From positions 62,001 to 126,000 of the forward strand of contig AP014683.1 in NCBI GenBank assembly GCA_000828975.1: a stretch of 64,000 bases of DNA. The letters run 5' to 3'. A model generated the notes under the pieces. That model worked only from the letters and a program-made list of their open reading frames with translations. It made no database searches and was not told the DNA's origin. Shown here piece after piece: positions 27,611 to 36,327 of the stretch. Position numbers and translations under genes: made by a program. Numbering within the stretch: the first letter of the stretch is position 1; every line of letters begins with the position of its first letter. Source of the stretch: Burkholderiales bacterium GJ-E10 (GTDB lineage: Bacteria; Pseudomonadota; Gammaproteobacteria; Burkholderiales; Burkholderiaceae_F).

Positions 27611-28675
27611 ATGCGTCCGCGTCCCTCGGGGCCGCGGGGCGGAGGGGGCATGCGTTTTCGTACGGCCGTCGTCGTTGGAATCCTGGGCTGCGGCCTCGCC
27701 CTCGCCGTCCTCGGCGCGCTGGCGGTCGGGAGCGTGTACCTGAATCCGGTCGCAGCCTTGCGGGGGATGATTTCCGGCGGGCAGGCGGCCGATGGTTCGT
27801 CGCTGGCGTCCGCGATCCTCGGGTTGCGCCTGGCGCGCGCGCTGGCGGGGGCGGCGGTCGGTGGGCTGCTGGCGCTAGCGGGAGCGATCCTGCAGGGCTT
27901 GCTGCGCAACGCACTGGCCGACCCCTACGTGCTCGGCGTCTCGGGCGGCGGTTCCTGCGGCGCCCTGGGGGCGCTCGCGCTCGGACTCGGCGGCATGGCG
28001 GCGGCGCTCGCCGCGGCCGCTGGCGCGACGGCGGCCCTGGCCGTCCTGTTCGTGCTGGCGCATCGCGCGCTGTTCTCGATCGATCTGCACGCCGAATCCG
28101 GACGCGACGACACCATCCTGCTCGCGGGCACCATGCTGGCGTCGGCGTGTTCGGCGGCGATCGCGGTTGCGCTCGCGTTCGCGCCCGACGGACGCCTGCG
28201 CACGATGGTCTTCTGGCTGATGGGCGATCTTGGCGGCGCGCACCGGATCGGGGTCGGCGCCGCGGCCGTGTGCGTGTGGATCGGCCTGCTGCTCCTGGCC
28301 ACGCGCGACGCCGATGCCGTGAACCGCATTGCGGCAGGAGACCTGCTGGCATTCACGCAGGGCGTCGAACCGGTTGCGTTGCGCCGCCGCCTGATCGGGG
28401 TGGCCGCCGCCGCCGCGGGAATCGCCGTTTCGCTCGCCGGTGCGGTCGGGTTCGTCGGGTTCGTCGCGCCGCATCTCGTCCGGCGATTTTGGGGGCCCGA
28501 TGCGCGCATCGTGCTGCCGGCTGCCTCCCTGCTGGGCGCGGCGCTCGTGGTCGTCGCGGACACCTTGGCGCGGACCTTGGTTGCGCCGATGTCGCTTCCG
28601 GTTGGCGCGTTGACGGCGCTCGTCGGCGTGCCGGTGTTTCTATGGCAGTTGCGGCGTCCGGGGAGCGCACCGTGA
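27611..28675 (+). CDS. btuC: Cobalamin ABC transporter permease, BtuC-type (FecCD family)
   Basis: Inner-membrane permease of 354 residues with about ten hydrophobic segments and the FecCD/BtuC hallmarks: RLARALAGAAVGGLLALAG near residue 77, NALADPYVLGVSGGG near residue 100 and FVGFVAPHLVRR near residue 290, the loop contacting the ATPase. It starts directly after btuB (TGAAATG) and its TGA overlaps the GTG of the ATPase gene. A start at the internal ATG, residue 14, is also possible. Confidence 0.9.
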   Translation: MRPRPSGPRGGGGMRFRTAVVVGILGCGLALAVLGALAVGSVYLNPVAALRGMISGGQAADGSSLASAILGLRLARALAGAAVGGLLALAGAILQGLLRNALADPYVLGVSGGGSCGALGALALGLGGMAAALAAAAGATAALAVLFVLAHRALFSIDLHAESGRDDTILLAGTMLASACSAAIAVALAFAPDGRLRTMVFWLMGDLGGAHRIGVGAAAVCVWIGLLLLATRDADAVNRIAAGDLLAFTQGVEPVALRRRLIGVAAAAAGIAVSLAGAVGFVGFVAPHLVRRFWGPDARIVLPAASLLGAALVVVADTLARTLVAPMSLPVGALTALVGVPVFLWQLRRPGSAP

Positions 28676-29445
28676 GCGATCCGGCTGCGCCCTTGCTGGC
28701 GTGTCGCGATCTCGACCTGCGCTATGGCGCGAGGATGCTCGTCCGCGGCCTGCAATGGAATGTGCGGCGCGGCGAACGCTGGGCCGTCGTCGGTCCCAAC
28801 GGCGCAGGCAAATCGTCGCTGCTGCGCGTGCTGGCCGGCGCGCAACGGCCCGCTGCCGGCACGGTGGCGCTGGCGGGGCTGCCGGCGGAGCGGACCACCG
28901 CCGACGCGCTGGCGGCGATCCGCGCGTTCGTTGCCGACCGGTGGGCCGATCCCTTCGGATTCACCGCACGGGACACGGTGCTCGCCGGCCGCTTCCGCCT
29001 GCGCGGCGGCGATCCGGACGCCGGAGCCGCGGCGCTGCGGTTTCTGGAACAGGTGGCGTGCGCGCATCTCGCCGATCGCGACGTCCGCGGACTATCCCGC
29101 GGCGAACGCCAGCGCGTCGCGCTTGCCGCCGCGCTCGCCCAGGAGACGCCCCTGCTGTTTCTCGATGAGCCGGTATCCCATCAGGATCCGCGCCAGCGCG
29201 GGAGCGTGCTGCGCTGCCTGACCGCCGCCGCGCAAGGCGACGCCGCGCGGACGATCATCGCCGTCTTCCACGACCTCGACGCCGCGCTGCGCTTCGCGAC
29301 GCATGCATTGCTGCTGTCCGGCGACGGTGCATGGCACGCGGGTGCCGCGCAGGACGTACTGACGGCGGAAAACCTCGCGCAGCTGTTCGGAGTCCGTTTC
29401 ATCGAAGCATGCGCCGAAGGCCGGCGGATCGTCGTCGCGGAATAG
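28672..29445 (+). CDS. btuD: Cobalamin ABC transporter ATPase, BtuD-type
   Basis: A 257-residue ABC ATPase with Walker A GPNGAGKSS near residue 41, a signature motif that reads LSRGERQR (slightly variant from LSGGQ), Walker B LLFLDEP and the switch histidine in AVFHDLD. It overlaps the permease gene by four bases (GTGA), which fixes the GTG start. It is the last gene of the riboswitch-controlled operon. The matching binding protein gene lies beyond the IS element, on the other strand, at 31.8 kb. Confidence 0.9.
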   Translation: MSDPAAPLLACRDLDLRYGARMLVRGLQWNVRRGERWAVVGPNGAGKSSLLRVLAGAQRPAAGTVALAGLPAERTTADALAAIRAFVADRWADPFGFTARDTVLAGRFRLRGGDPDAGAAALRFLEQVACAHLADRDVRGLSRGERQRVALAAALAQETPLLFLDEPVSHQDPRQRGSVLRCLTAAAQGDAARTIIAVFHDLDAALRFATHALLLSGDGAWHAGAAQDVLTAENLAQLFGVRFIEACAEGRRIVVAE

Positions 29446-29588
29446 GCGGGTCGGGCCTCGCGCCGCTCCGCGCCGGCGGCTATGTGCGAAGGGGCCGCTG
29501 CGTCTGGACAGCAACCATTGAACCGTCCGCGTTCCTGGTTCGATCAACGGCCGGGTTCGGCCAGGTCCGGTCCCGCGATGTCACGACT

Positions 29589-29630
29589 CCCCCTCTCCCG
29601 CGACGGCGGGAGAGGGCGGGGGTGAGGGTC
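29589..29630 (+). repeat. REP-like palindromic repeat, copy 2
   Basis: A 42-base repeat with the core CCCCTCTCCCGCGACGGCGG then GAGAGGGCGGGGGTGAGGGT. It is nearly identical to copy 3, which lies 220 bases away in the opposite orientation, and similar to copy 1 at 19.5 kb. Confidence 0.65.
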
Positions 29631-29652
29631 GTCGCAAGAGCGATGTCGTGCG

Positions 29653-29757
29653 AATTTGCTCGAGCACTGCCACGGTCTGCGTCAAGACCTCGTTGTCCCG
29701 GAATCGCATCACCACGAAACCGCGCTTGCCAAGGAATGCATCCCGCGAAGCGTCGTA
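29653..29757 (-). pseudogene. Remnant of a DUF559 (endonuclease-like) gene
   Basis: About 35 codons read YDASRDAFLGKRGFVVMRF, then RDNEVLTQTVAVLEQI, which match the C-terminal end of DUF559 proteins (typical form: DAFLRAQGYRVLRFWNNEVL). The N-terminal catalytic part is missing. The piece is flanked by inverted REP-like repeats, so it looks like debris left by rearrangement or a mobile repeat unit. Confidence 0.6.
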
Positions 29758-29850
29758 GCCTACGGAATGGGGAACAGCGTCGGAGAGCAGCCGAAGGTTG
29801 TGTTGCCGGATGGGTTGTGGCACTACCGTCGACCGCAGCAATGGCAGCCG

Positions 29851-29892
29851 CCCTCACCCCCCGCCCTCTCCCGCCGTCGCGGGAGAGGGGGT
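29851..29892 (-). repeat. REP-like palindromic repeat, copy 3
   Basis: Reverse-orientation copy of the repeat at 29589-29630. The two copies face each other around the DUF559 remnant. Confidence 0.65.
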
Positions 29893-30052
29893 TGGCGCGC
29901 CTCCCATGGCGACGGTCCGCACTGGGTCTATCAGGAACATTCGACATACCGAAGCCCGAAAGGTCGGTTCTCCTCGAAAGCGGATATTCCCGCGTCCGGT
30001 CGTCCGCGGCAGTCGAATTCCCCGGTTTTCTTCGCCCGCTCCGGGTCGTGGC

Positions 30053-30100
30053 GGCACGCTGCGGCTGCACTCCGCCGGGGCCGGCATAAGACGCGGTGGC
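30053..30100 (+). repeat. Left arm of a 33-bp-core inverted repeat around the IS element
   Basis: The first 33 bases (starting GGCACGCTGCGGCTGCACTC) are identical to the reverse complement of the segment near 31715-31747; similarity continues loosely to GCGGTGG. This arm ends 7 bases before the left terminal repeat of the IS. Confidence 0.7.
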
Positions 30101-30226
30101 GAGATGGTATGGACGCCTCCCACCTTCGCCGCGCTCCCAAGCTGCTTGATCGGGGGGCCTCGCGTGCAACGGCATCAAGTGCCAAAGTGGAGGTTCTCGC
30201 AACCACTCGATGACGGAGGCCCCACG

Positions 30227-31252
30227 ATGGATGCTACAACCTATGCAGTGGATCTTGCCAAGCATGTATTCCAGGTTCATTGGGTTGATCCCGCCAGCGG
30301 GGAGATCCACCGTAAGAAGCTCAGCCGCGCCAAGCTCTCGGAGTTCTTCGCACAGCTTCAGCCGGCCAGGATCGTGATGGAGGCTTGTGGGGGTGCCCAC
30401 CATTGGGCCCGCCGTCTTGTCGCGATGGGTCATGAGCCCGAGTTGCTGCCCGCCAAGCAGGTGCGTGCGTTCGTGCGCGGCAACAAGGATGATGCCGCCG
30501 ATGCGCGAGCAATCTGGGTCGCGGCCTCGCACGAGGATATCCGGCGCGTTCCGATCAAGAGCTGTGACCAGCAAGCCATCCAGTCGCTGCACCGGATCAG
30601 GTCGCATTGGATCACCACGCAGACAGCGACCGTCAACATGCTCCGGGGACTGATGTATGAGTTCGGGGTGGTGCTGCCGCAAGGGCGCCATGCGGGCTTG
30701 CGTGTGCTGGCCGAGCGCCGCGCCCAATTTAACGAGAGCTTGCCGGAGCTGATGGTGCGTCTGGTCGATGAGTTGCAGCGAACGCTCAAGGAGATCGCGC
30801 ACAACATCGAGGTGGCCGAAGGCGAGATTGCCGCCGTACAAAAGAGCTCAGAGACGGCCAAGGCGCTGCGCCAGATCCCGGGCGTGGGTGTCTTGGGGGC
30901 GACCGCCCTGGCGGCCGTTCTGGGCGATGGCAAGGCCTGGCGCAACGGGCGGGAGTTTGCCGCCAGCCTGGGGCTGAGCCCGGGTCATCAGGGGACCGGC
31001 GGCAAGGTTCGCATGGGCGGCATCACCAAGCGCGGCGACCCGTATCTGCGCACGCTGCTCATCAGCGGTGCGCACGCGGTGGCAATATCGAAGAGTCGCA
31101 CCGAATGGTTCACCAAGATCCTGGAGCGCCGACCGACGAACGTCGCTGCGGTTGCATGGGCCAACAAGACTGCAAGAACAGCCTGGGCATTAATCCGGCA
31201 CGGGCGCGCTTATGACGCGAGCTGGAAGGCGAGCGCACCCGTGGCGGCCTGA
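30227..31252 (+). CDS. IS110/IS1111-family DEDD transposase
   Basis: A 341-residue transposase. The N-terminal RuvC-like DEDD domain shows D in AVDLAKH (D9), E in VMEACGGAHHWAR, and D-D in NKDDAADARAI. The C-terminal Transposase_20 domain reads LRQIPGVGVLGATALAAVLG through FAASLGLSPGHQGTGG, containing the expected catalytic serine. The ATG at 30227 is preceded by GACGGAGG. It appears intact, so the element may be active. Confidence 0.93.
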   Translation: MDATTYAVDLAKHVFQVHWVDPASGEIHRKKLSRAKLSEFFAQLQPARIVMEACGGAHHWARRLVAMGHEPELLPAKQVRAFVRGNKDDAADARAIWVAASHEDIRRVPIKSCDQQAIQSLHRIRSHWITTQTATVNMLRGLMYEFGVVLPQGRHAGLRVLAERRAQFNESLPELMVRLVDELQRTLKEIAHNIEVAEGEIAAVQKSSETAKALRQIPGVGVLGATALAAVLGDGKAWRNGREFAASLGLSPGHQGTGGKVRMGGITKRGDPYLRTLLISGAHAVAISKSRTEWFTKILERRPTNVAAVAWANKTARTAWALIRHGRAYDASWKASAPVAA

Positions 31253-31537
31253 ATACGGCTTCCCCGAAGGGTAAATAACCAACAAACAATGGCAGATGCC
31301 AAAACGAGTGTGCGAGAGAAGTTGACGAGGTGATGGCAAGCGGCCAGACCGTGGGTCGGAAAATCCGATGCGCTGCTCGGGCAAGCTTCACGCAAAGCCC
31401 TGTGGTGAGATGGGATCCGACCTCGCGAATGACCATCAAGGCCAGCGGCGGAATTACATCCGAACCGCACGAACAGGCCGGATATAAGACCGCAGTTGAA
31501 CCGCCATACCAGAACTTCAAGACTTCTCTTGACACAA
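31253..31537 (+). ncRNA. Non-coding right end of the IS1111-type element, probable guide RNA region
   Basis: 285 bases between the transposase stop and the right terminal repeat hold no plausible protein. IS1111-group elements encode a guide RNA in this position that pairs with target and donor DNA. I cannot fold it by eye, so the RNA boundaries are unknown. Confidence 0.45.
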
Positions 31538-31607
31538 GGGAGGCGTCCATATAAGCAGCACAAGGCCGCGGGCGGCGCGCGACCGCGCGCCTCCTCTTCT
31601 GACTTAC

Positions 31608-31747
31608 GGCCGCATGTTTGAGCGCGGCGTCCGCAGGACGCTGCGCGAGTTCGGCCGTGCGCCCGCGGACTGCGCAGCGCAGCACAGTCGACCCGCAGGG
31701 GCGACCACCGCGTAGCCGGCCCCGGCGGAGTGCAGCCGCAGCGTGCC
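31608..31747 (-). repeat. Dispersed intergenic repeat with right arm of the inverted repeat
   Basis: Non-coding, GC-rich sequence containing the stem GCGTCC-GCA-GGACGC near 31638 and, at 31701-31747, the right arm that matches 30053-30100 in inverse orientation. Its style resembles intergenic repeats found in multiple copies in Burkholderiales-type genomes. No gene is seen. Confidence 0.5.
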
Positions 31748-31769
31748 TGCGCATCCCCGCATCCCCGCA

Positions 31770-32717
31770 TCAGCGATCGCGAGAAACGATCGAGTCTTCG
31801 CGAATCCGCGCCAGCCGCGTGCAGAGCGCCTGCGCCGCATCCAGCACCCGCAGGCTTCCCCGATCCAGCTCGTCGGCGTCCAGAAAGACGAAGCCATTGT
31901 GGGCCGTCGCGCGCAGCCGGGGAAAGCGCTTCCAGAAATCCAGCGCGCCATCATCCGCATCCGACCGATCGCCCGGCTCCGCAGCGACGATCGCATCCGG
32001 ATCGGCCGCGAGCACCGCTTCCGCATCCACCGCAGGCGCGATGCCCGGCAGTTGCGCGAACACGTTGCGCGCCCCGCAGACGCGCAGCATTTCGCTGACG
32101 ACGTGCTTGCCTGAGAGCGTCATGAGCGGGTCGGACCAGATCTGGACGAACACCCGCAGCGGCTTCCGCCCGGCGTAGCGGTTGCGCAGGCGTTGCAGAC
32201 GCAGGCGATACCGGGCTGCCGCGGCGATTGCCGTCGCCGGGGATCCGGCGAGCATGCCCATGCGCTCGACGTCGACGGCGATGCCGGACAGCGTCCGCGG
32301 CTCCACGATGTAGACTGGAATGCCGAGACTGCGCAGCGCATCCAGCCGCGCCGGAGAATATCCGCTGCCCCACGCCACGATCAGGTCCGGACGCAGCGCC
32401 GCGACCCGCTCGATGTCGATTCCCGCGTTGCGCGCGATGCGCGGGATGCGGCGCGCGGCCGGCGGGTAATCCGAATCCTCCGCGGTTCCGACGATGCGCG
32501 CTCCCGCGCCGGCGGAAAACAGCAGTTCCGTGATTCCCGGCGACAAGCTGACGATGCGTTGCGCCGCGTGCGGAAGACGGATCTCCCGCCCGGTGTCGTC
32601 GATTGCGGCAACCCCGCCTTGGGCGGGGGTGGCCGCAGCGACGGACGTCGCGATCGCGGCCAGCGCGGCGGCGCCGATGCGCAGCGAAACCGGGCGTCTA
32701 AGCCGCGGCGAGGACAT
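31770..32717 (-). CDS. btuF: Periplasmic cobalamin-binding protein, BtuF-like
   Basis: A 315-residue substrate-binding protein of the helical-backbone (BtuF/FecB) type. An N-terminal signal peptide ([23 protein letters not shown]) is followed by the two-lobe fold with [22 protein letters not shown], the usual first motif, and [16 protein letters not shown]. Context gives the ligand: the other uptake genes btuB, btuC and btuD lie across the IS element. The ATG at 32717 lies inside the end of dapB (20-base overlap), so translation is probably coupled to the bamE-dapB unit rather than to the riboswitch. Confidence 0.85.
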   Translation of the reverse strand: MSSPRLRRPVSLRIGAAALAAIATSVAAATPAQGGVAAIDDTGREIRLPHAAQRIVSLSPGITELLFSAGAGARIVGTAEDSDYPPAARRIPRIARNAGIDIERVAALRPDLIVAWGSGYSPARLDALRSLGIPVYIVEPRTLSGIAVDVERMGMLAGSPATAIAAAARYRLRLQRLRNRYAGRKPLRVFVQIWSDPLMTLSGKHVVSEMLRVCGARNVFAQLPGIAPAVDAEAVLAADPDAIVAAEPGDRSDADDGALDFWKRFPRLRATAHNGFVFLDADELDRGSLRVLDAAQALCTRLARIREDSIVSRDR

Positions 32718-33492
32718 CCTGCATGTCGAACAGGCCCGGCCCGCGCCCGTGGATGAACCGGGCCGCGCGCAGCGCACCCATCGCATAGGTCATGCGGCTC
32801 GCGGAACGGTGGGTGATCTCGATGCGCTCGCCGGTTCCGGCGAACAGCACCGTATGGTCGCCGATGATGTCACCGCCGCGGATGGTCGCGAAGCCGATGC
32901 TGCCCGCCGGCCGCGGGCCGATGTTGCCGTAGCGCTCGTATACGGCGCAGTCCGCCAGTTGCCGCCCCATGGCGCGGGCGGCCGCCTCGCCCAGCTGCAG
33001 CGCGGTGCCCGACGGCGCGTCGACCTTCAGGCGATGGTGGGCCTCGATGACCTCGATGTCGTATCCCTCGGCCAGCATCTTCGCGGCCAGTTCGACCAGG
33101 CGCACCATCGCATTCACGCCGACGCTCATGTTGGGGGCGAAGACGACCGGAGCCCGCTCCGCCGCCGCGGCGATCGCCGCTTTCCCGGCCGGATCGAAGC
33201 CCGTGGTGCCGATCACCGCGCCGACGCGTGCCCCGGCGCAGACGTCCAGATGCGCCAGCGTCGCGTCCGGACGCGTGAAATCGATCAGCACTTCCGCCCG
33301 CTCGATCTCCCGCAGTTCCGCGGCGATCGGCACGCCGATCGCGCGCCCGAGGAATTCCGCGCAGTCGCGGCCGATGTCCGGGCTTTCGGCACGATCGAGC
33401 GCCGCGACGATTTCGACGTCCGGAGCGGCCAGGGCCGCTTCGATGATGGCGCGGCCCATGCGGCCCGTGCATCCTGCGATGGCGATCTTCAC
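32698..33492 (-). CDS. dapB: 4-hydroxy-tetrahydrodipicolinate reductase
   Basis: NAD(P)H-dependent step of lysine and diaminopimelate synthesis, 264 residues. Visible features are the nucleotide-binding start [21 protein letters not shown] near residue 95 and the signature [15 protein letters not shown] near residue 150, whose His-His and Lys act in catalysis. The start overlaps the bamE stop by four bases and the end overlaps btuF. Confidence 0.95.
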   Translation of the reverse strand: MKIAIAGCTGRMGRAIIEAALAAPDVEIVAALDRAESPDIGRDCAEFLGRAIGVPIAAELREIERAEVLIDFTRPDATLAHLDVCAGARVGAVIGTTGFDPAGKAAIAAAAERAPVVFAPNMSVGVNAMVRLVELAAKMLAEGYDIEVIEAHHRLKVDAPSGTALQLGEAAARAMGRQLADCAVYERYGNIGPRPAGSIGFATIRGGDIIGDHTVLFAGTGERIEITHRSASRMTYAMGALRAARFIHGRGPGLFDMQDVLAAA

Positions 33493-33959
33493 TTCTTCGC
33501 TTTCTTCCCGATGATCAGTTTGTCCGCTTCGGTTTCCGTCGGCATCTTGTCGCTATGGAAGCGCGCCAGCCGGCCCGAGCGGTCGAAAAAGACGGTCAGC
33601 TTGCGCAGCTGCGTCCTGCCGTCGCCACGCTGCAGGTAGTATGGGTAATCCCAGCGATCCTGGTGGAAAATATCGCGCAGCATCGGCGTTCCGAGCAGGA
33701 AGCGGACCTGGTCCTCCGTCATGCCCGGGCGCAATTGTTCGACCATTTCCTGGGTGATGATGTTGCCCTGCTGAACGTCGGGGCGATAAGGCCGGGCGAA
33801 ATAGGGAATCCAGTTCGTCGAGCAGGCGCTGGCCCCGATCGCTGCCGCGGCGAGCAGCGCGGCGAGCGGCATCCTGGCCAGCGCGCGCGGCGGGAAACCG
33901 GACGGGTCCGACGTTCGCTGGGGGTTCACACAGGGCCGTGCCGCACGTCGTGTTTTCAT
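33489..33959 (-). CDS. bamE: Outer-membrane assembly lipoprotein BamE
   Basis: Lipoprotein of the BAM complex that inserts beta-barrel proteins, 156 residues. A long basic leader precedes a hydrophobic stretch and lipobox (GASA-C, cysteine near residue 46). The BamE domain shows [28 protein letters not shown] and DRWDYPYYL, with [10 protein letters not shown] near the end. The N-terminal start is uncertain: 33959 is chosen, but 33971 and a shorter form are possible. It is divergent from fur, as is common in proteobacteria. Confidence 0.9.
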   Translation of the reverse strand: MKTRRAARPCVNPQRTSDPSGFPPRALARMPLAALLAAAAIGASACSTNWIPYFARPYRPDVQQGNIITQEMVEQLRPGMTEDQVRFLLGTPMLRDIFHQDRWDYPYYLQRGDGRTQLRKLTVFFDRSGRLARFHSDKMPTETEADKLIIGKKAKK

Positions 33960-33996
33960 GATCCAGGACAAACTTGAACAAAACTCGCTACAGTAA

Positions 33997-34018
33997 GGTG
34001 ATCACCAACTCACTATGA
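33997..34018. promoter_or_regulatory. fur/bamE intergenic promoter region with palindrome
   Basis: The 89-base gap contains a perfect 10-bp palindrome GGTGATCACC (33997-34006) and TATGAT (34013-34018), a good -10 box for fur. No clear Fur box is visible. Confidence 0.35.
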
Positions 34019-34048
34019 TACCGGTAGCCTCCATCGAAAAAGGTTGAC

Positions 34049-34528
34049 ATGTCCCGCAATCCCAACTCGGCCGAATTGAAAGTCAGTGGACTCAAGGCAA
34101 CGGTCCCGCGTTTGAAGATCCTCGAAATTTTTCAGCGTCATGCCGGAGAGGCTGGATCCCGCCACCTCAGCGCGGAAGACGTATATCGCCTGTTGAGCGC
34201 GGATCGCGTCGATGTCGGCTTGGCGACCGTATACCGGGTGCTGACCCAGTTCGAGCATGCGGGGCTGTTGTCCCGGCGCCATTTCGAGGCCGGGCGGGCG
34301 GTGTTCGAACTGAACGAAGGCTCGCACCACGATCACCTCGTCTGCCTGAACTGCGGGCATGTCGAGGAATTCATCGATTCCGAGATCGAGGAGCGGCAGC
34401 GCCGCGTTGCCGCGGAGCGGGGGTTCGAGCTGCAGGACCACGCGCTGGCCCTCTACGGCACCTGCAAGCGGGAAAATTGTCCGAACCGGGGGGCGGCCGA
34501 CACGGCGCACCCGGGTCATCTGGCGTAA
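34049..34528 (+). CDS. fur: Ferric uptake regulator
   Basis: Iron-sensing repressor, 159 residues. The winged helix is at residues 13-85 ([43 protein letters not shown]), and the metal/dimer domain holds [16 protein letters not shown] near residues 92-108, with a second Cys pair, C139 and C144, near the end. The Cys-X2-Cys and HHDH pattern is typical of Fur. Divergent from bamE. Confidence 0.95.
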   Translation: MSRNPNSAELKVSGLKATVPRLKILEIFQRHAGEAGSRHLSAEDVYRLLSADRVDVGLATVYRVLTQFEHAGLLSRRHFEAGRAVFELNEGSHHDHLVCLNCGHVEEFIDSEIEERQRRVAAERGFELQDHALALYGTCKRENCPNRGAADTAHPGHLA

Positions 34529-34607
34529 GCGGGGCATCGTCGCCGGACATCGCGCGCGCGGGACGTCGTCCCCCTGCGGGGGCGTTCCGCCGGCCGGCCG
34601 CCGGCAG

Positions 34608-36281
34608 TCAACGCGAGCCGATCATTTCTTGGGCGTGCCGGCGCGTGAGCGACGTGATCTCCGCTCCGCCCAACATCCGCGCGACCTCTTCGATGCGGGC
34701 CGCGTCGTCGAGGCGCTCGGTCTGCGAGAGCGGGCGGCCGTCGGGGTGCTGCGATTTGCGCACCGTGAAGTGATGTTCGGCGCTTGCGGCGACCTGCGGC
34801 AGGTGGGTCACGCAGAACACCTGCCGTAGCCCTCCCAGTTGACGCAGCAGGCGCCCGACGACCGCGGCGGTCTGCCCTCCGATGCCGGCATCGACCTCGT
34901 CGAAGATCAAGGTCGGAACCGGATTCGCGGAGGCGGCGATGACCGAGATCGCCAGCCCGATCCGCGACAGTTCGCCGCCTGAGGCGACCTTGGCCAGCGG
35001 GCGCGCCGTTCCGGCCGCGTGGGCCGCGACCAGGAATTCCACCCGTTCCGTGCCGTACGCCGACGGTTCGCCGGCCTGCAGCCGCACTTCGAAGCGCCCG
35101 CCCGCCATGGCAAGGTCCTGCATCGCCCGCGTGACTTCGGCCGACATCGCATTGGCTGCCCGCATACGCGCCGCCGAAAGGCCGGCTGCGCGGGTACGGT
35201 AGTCCTCCTCCGCGCGCCGCGCCGCGTCCCGCAAGGTCTCCATGTCTTCGGCCTGATCGAGGCTGCGCAACTGCGCCTGCGCCTGGGCGAGTTCGTCGTG
35301 CAGTTGCGCCGGCCCACAACGCCAGCGCCGGGCCGCCGCGTGGAGCGCGGCAACGCGGCCTTCGACGTAGGCAAGCCGGCCTTCGTCAACCTCCGAGCGC
35401 GACAGGTAATGGGCAAGCTCGCGCTGCGCTTCGTCCAGTTGGATCGTCGCGGCGTCGATGGCATCGCAGGCGGCCTGCAAGCGGGCGTCATAGCCGAGGA
35501 GCGCCGAGAGTTGCCCGGCGACGCGGGCCAGACGGGACTGCAGCGAGTCGTCGGCATCGGCGATCGCGTCGAGCGCGGACCGTGCGCCTTCGATCAAGGC
35601 CGCGCCGTGCGCGAGGCGCTTTTGTTCGGTTTCGATCCGCTCCCATTCGCCCGGCTCCGGAGCGAGCTGCTCCAGGTCGGTGACGATCTGGCGGAGCCGT
35701 TCGCGTTGTTCCTGCGCTGCGCGCATCCCCGATTCCGCCTCCTCCACGGCGCGGCGGGCATCGCGCCAGCGCGCGAAGGACGCGGCGACTTCCGCAACGC
35801 ATCGGGTCAGCCCGCCGTGGTCGTCGAGCATGTGCTGTTGCGCCGCCGGGCGCAGCAGGGACTGATGCGCATGCTGGCCATGCACGTCGAGAACGAAGGC
35901 GCCGAATGCCCGCAACTGGGCCAGGGTTGCCGCGGTGCCGTCGAGGAATGTGCGGCTGCGGCCCGAAGCGTCGAGCGTGCGGCGTACGAGCACGGTGCCG
36001 GGATGGGCCCGGTCGCCTTCGGCCGCGCTCGGGAAGTCCTGTTCCGCAAGCCACTCCCAGGCCGCTTCGGTGCATTGGAATTCCGCCGCGACTTCCGCGC
36101 GGGACGCGCCCTCGCGCACCCAGTCCGCCTCGGCGCGTCCGCCGAGCACGAATTCGAGGGCGTCGATCAACAGGGACTTGCCGGCACCGGTCTCGCCGGT
36201 GAATGCCGTGAACCCGCCTTCGAACTCGAGGTCGGCGTGCTCGACGATGATGAAGTCGCGGATGGCGAGGGAGCGCAGCAT
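34608..36281 (-). CDS. recN: DNA repair protein RecN
   Basis: SMC-like ATPase in double-strand-break repair, 557 residues. Walker A GETGAGKS near residue 33, two coiled-coil arms in the middle, the RecN/SMC signature VASGGELSRIGLA and Walker B LIFDEVDAGIGG are all visible. ATG at 36281 gives the conserved start MLRSLAIRDFIIV; a start at 36338 would overlap nadK. It follows nadK closely, an arrangement common in this group. Confidence 0.95.
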   Translation of the reverse strand: MLRSLAIRDFIIVEHADLEFEGGFTAFTGETGAGKSLLIDALEFVLGGRAEADWVREGASRAEVAAEFQCTEAAWEWLAEQDFPSAAEGDRAHPGTVLVRRTLDASGRSRTFLDGTAATLAQLRAFGAFVLDVHGQHAHQSLLRPAAQQHMLDDHGGLTRCVAEVAASFARWRDARRAVEEAESGMRAAQEQRERLRQIVTDLEQLAPEPGEWERIETEQKRLAHGAALIEGARSALDAIADADDSLQSRLARVAGQLSALLGYDARLQAACDAIDAATIQLDEAQRELAHYLSRSEVDEGRLAYVEGRVAALHAAARRWRCGPAQLHDELAQAQAQLRSLDQAEDMETLRDAARRAEEDYRTRAAGLSAARMRAANAMSAEVTRAMQDLAMAGGRFEVRLQAGEPSAYGTERVEFLVAAHAAGTARPLAKVASGGELSRIGLAISVIAASANPVPTLIFDEVDAGIGGQTAAVVGRLLRQLGGLRQVFCVTHLPQVAASAEHHFTVRKSQHPDGRPLSQTERLDDAARIEEVARMLGGAEITSLTRRHAQEMIGSR

Positions 36282-36327
36282 GGGCGGCTCTTCACGTGTG
36301 GACGTCTGTCGTGTGGATGCCGGTTGC

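Larger units (their letters stand above)
29446..30107. other. Gene-poor, repeat-rich junction between btuD and the IS element
   Basis: This 660-base stretch has no intact gene. It holds two inverted copies of the REP-like repeat (29589-29630, 29851-29892), a remnant of a DUF559 gene between them, and at 30053-30100 one arm of a longer inverted repeat. The remainder looks like scrambled remnants. Confidence 0.6.
30108..31551 (+). mobile_element. IS110-family element, IS1111 subgroup
   Basis: About 1444 bases bounded by perfect 14-bp inverted repeats, TATGGACGCCTCCC at 30108-30121 and its complement at 31538-31551. Short subterminal inverted repeats are a trait of the IS1111 subgroup and absent from IS110 proper. 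It carries one DEDD transposase gene and a 285-base non-coding right end (31253-31537). In this group the long non-coding end lies downstream of the transposase and encodes the guide (seek/bridge) RNA. The exact outer ends may be a few bases beyond the repeats. Confidence 0.82.

Noticed and set aside
24808-27909. A minus-strand frame of about 1033 codons across zapA, the riboswitch and btuB
   Set aside because: It crosses several real genes and a riboswitch in other frames and has no recognisable domain.
31330-31554. A 74-codon frame in the right end of the IS1111-type element
   Set aside because: It runs into the terminal inverted repeat, has no ribosome-binding site and lies where the guide RNA is expected.
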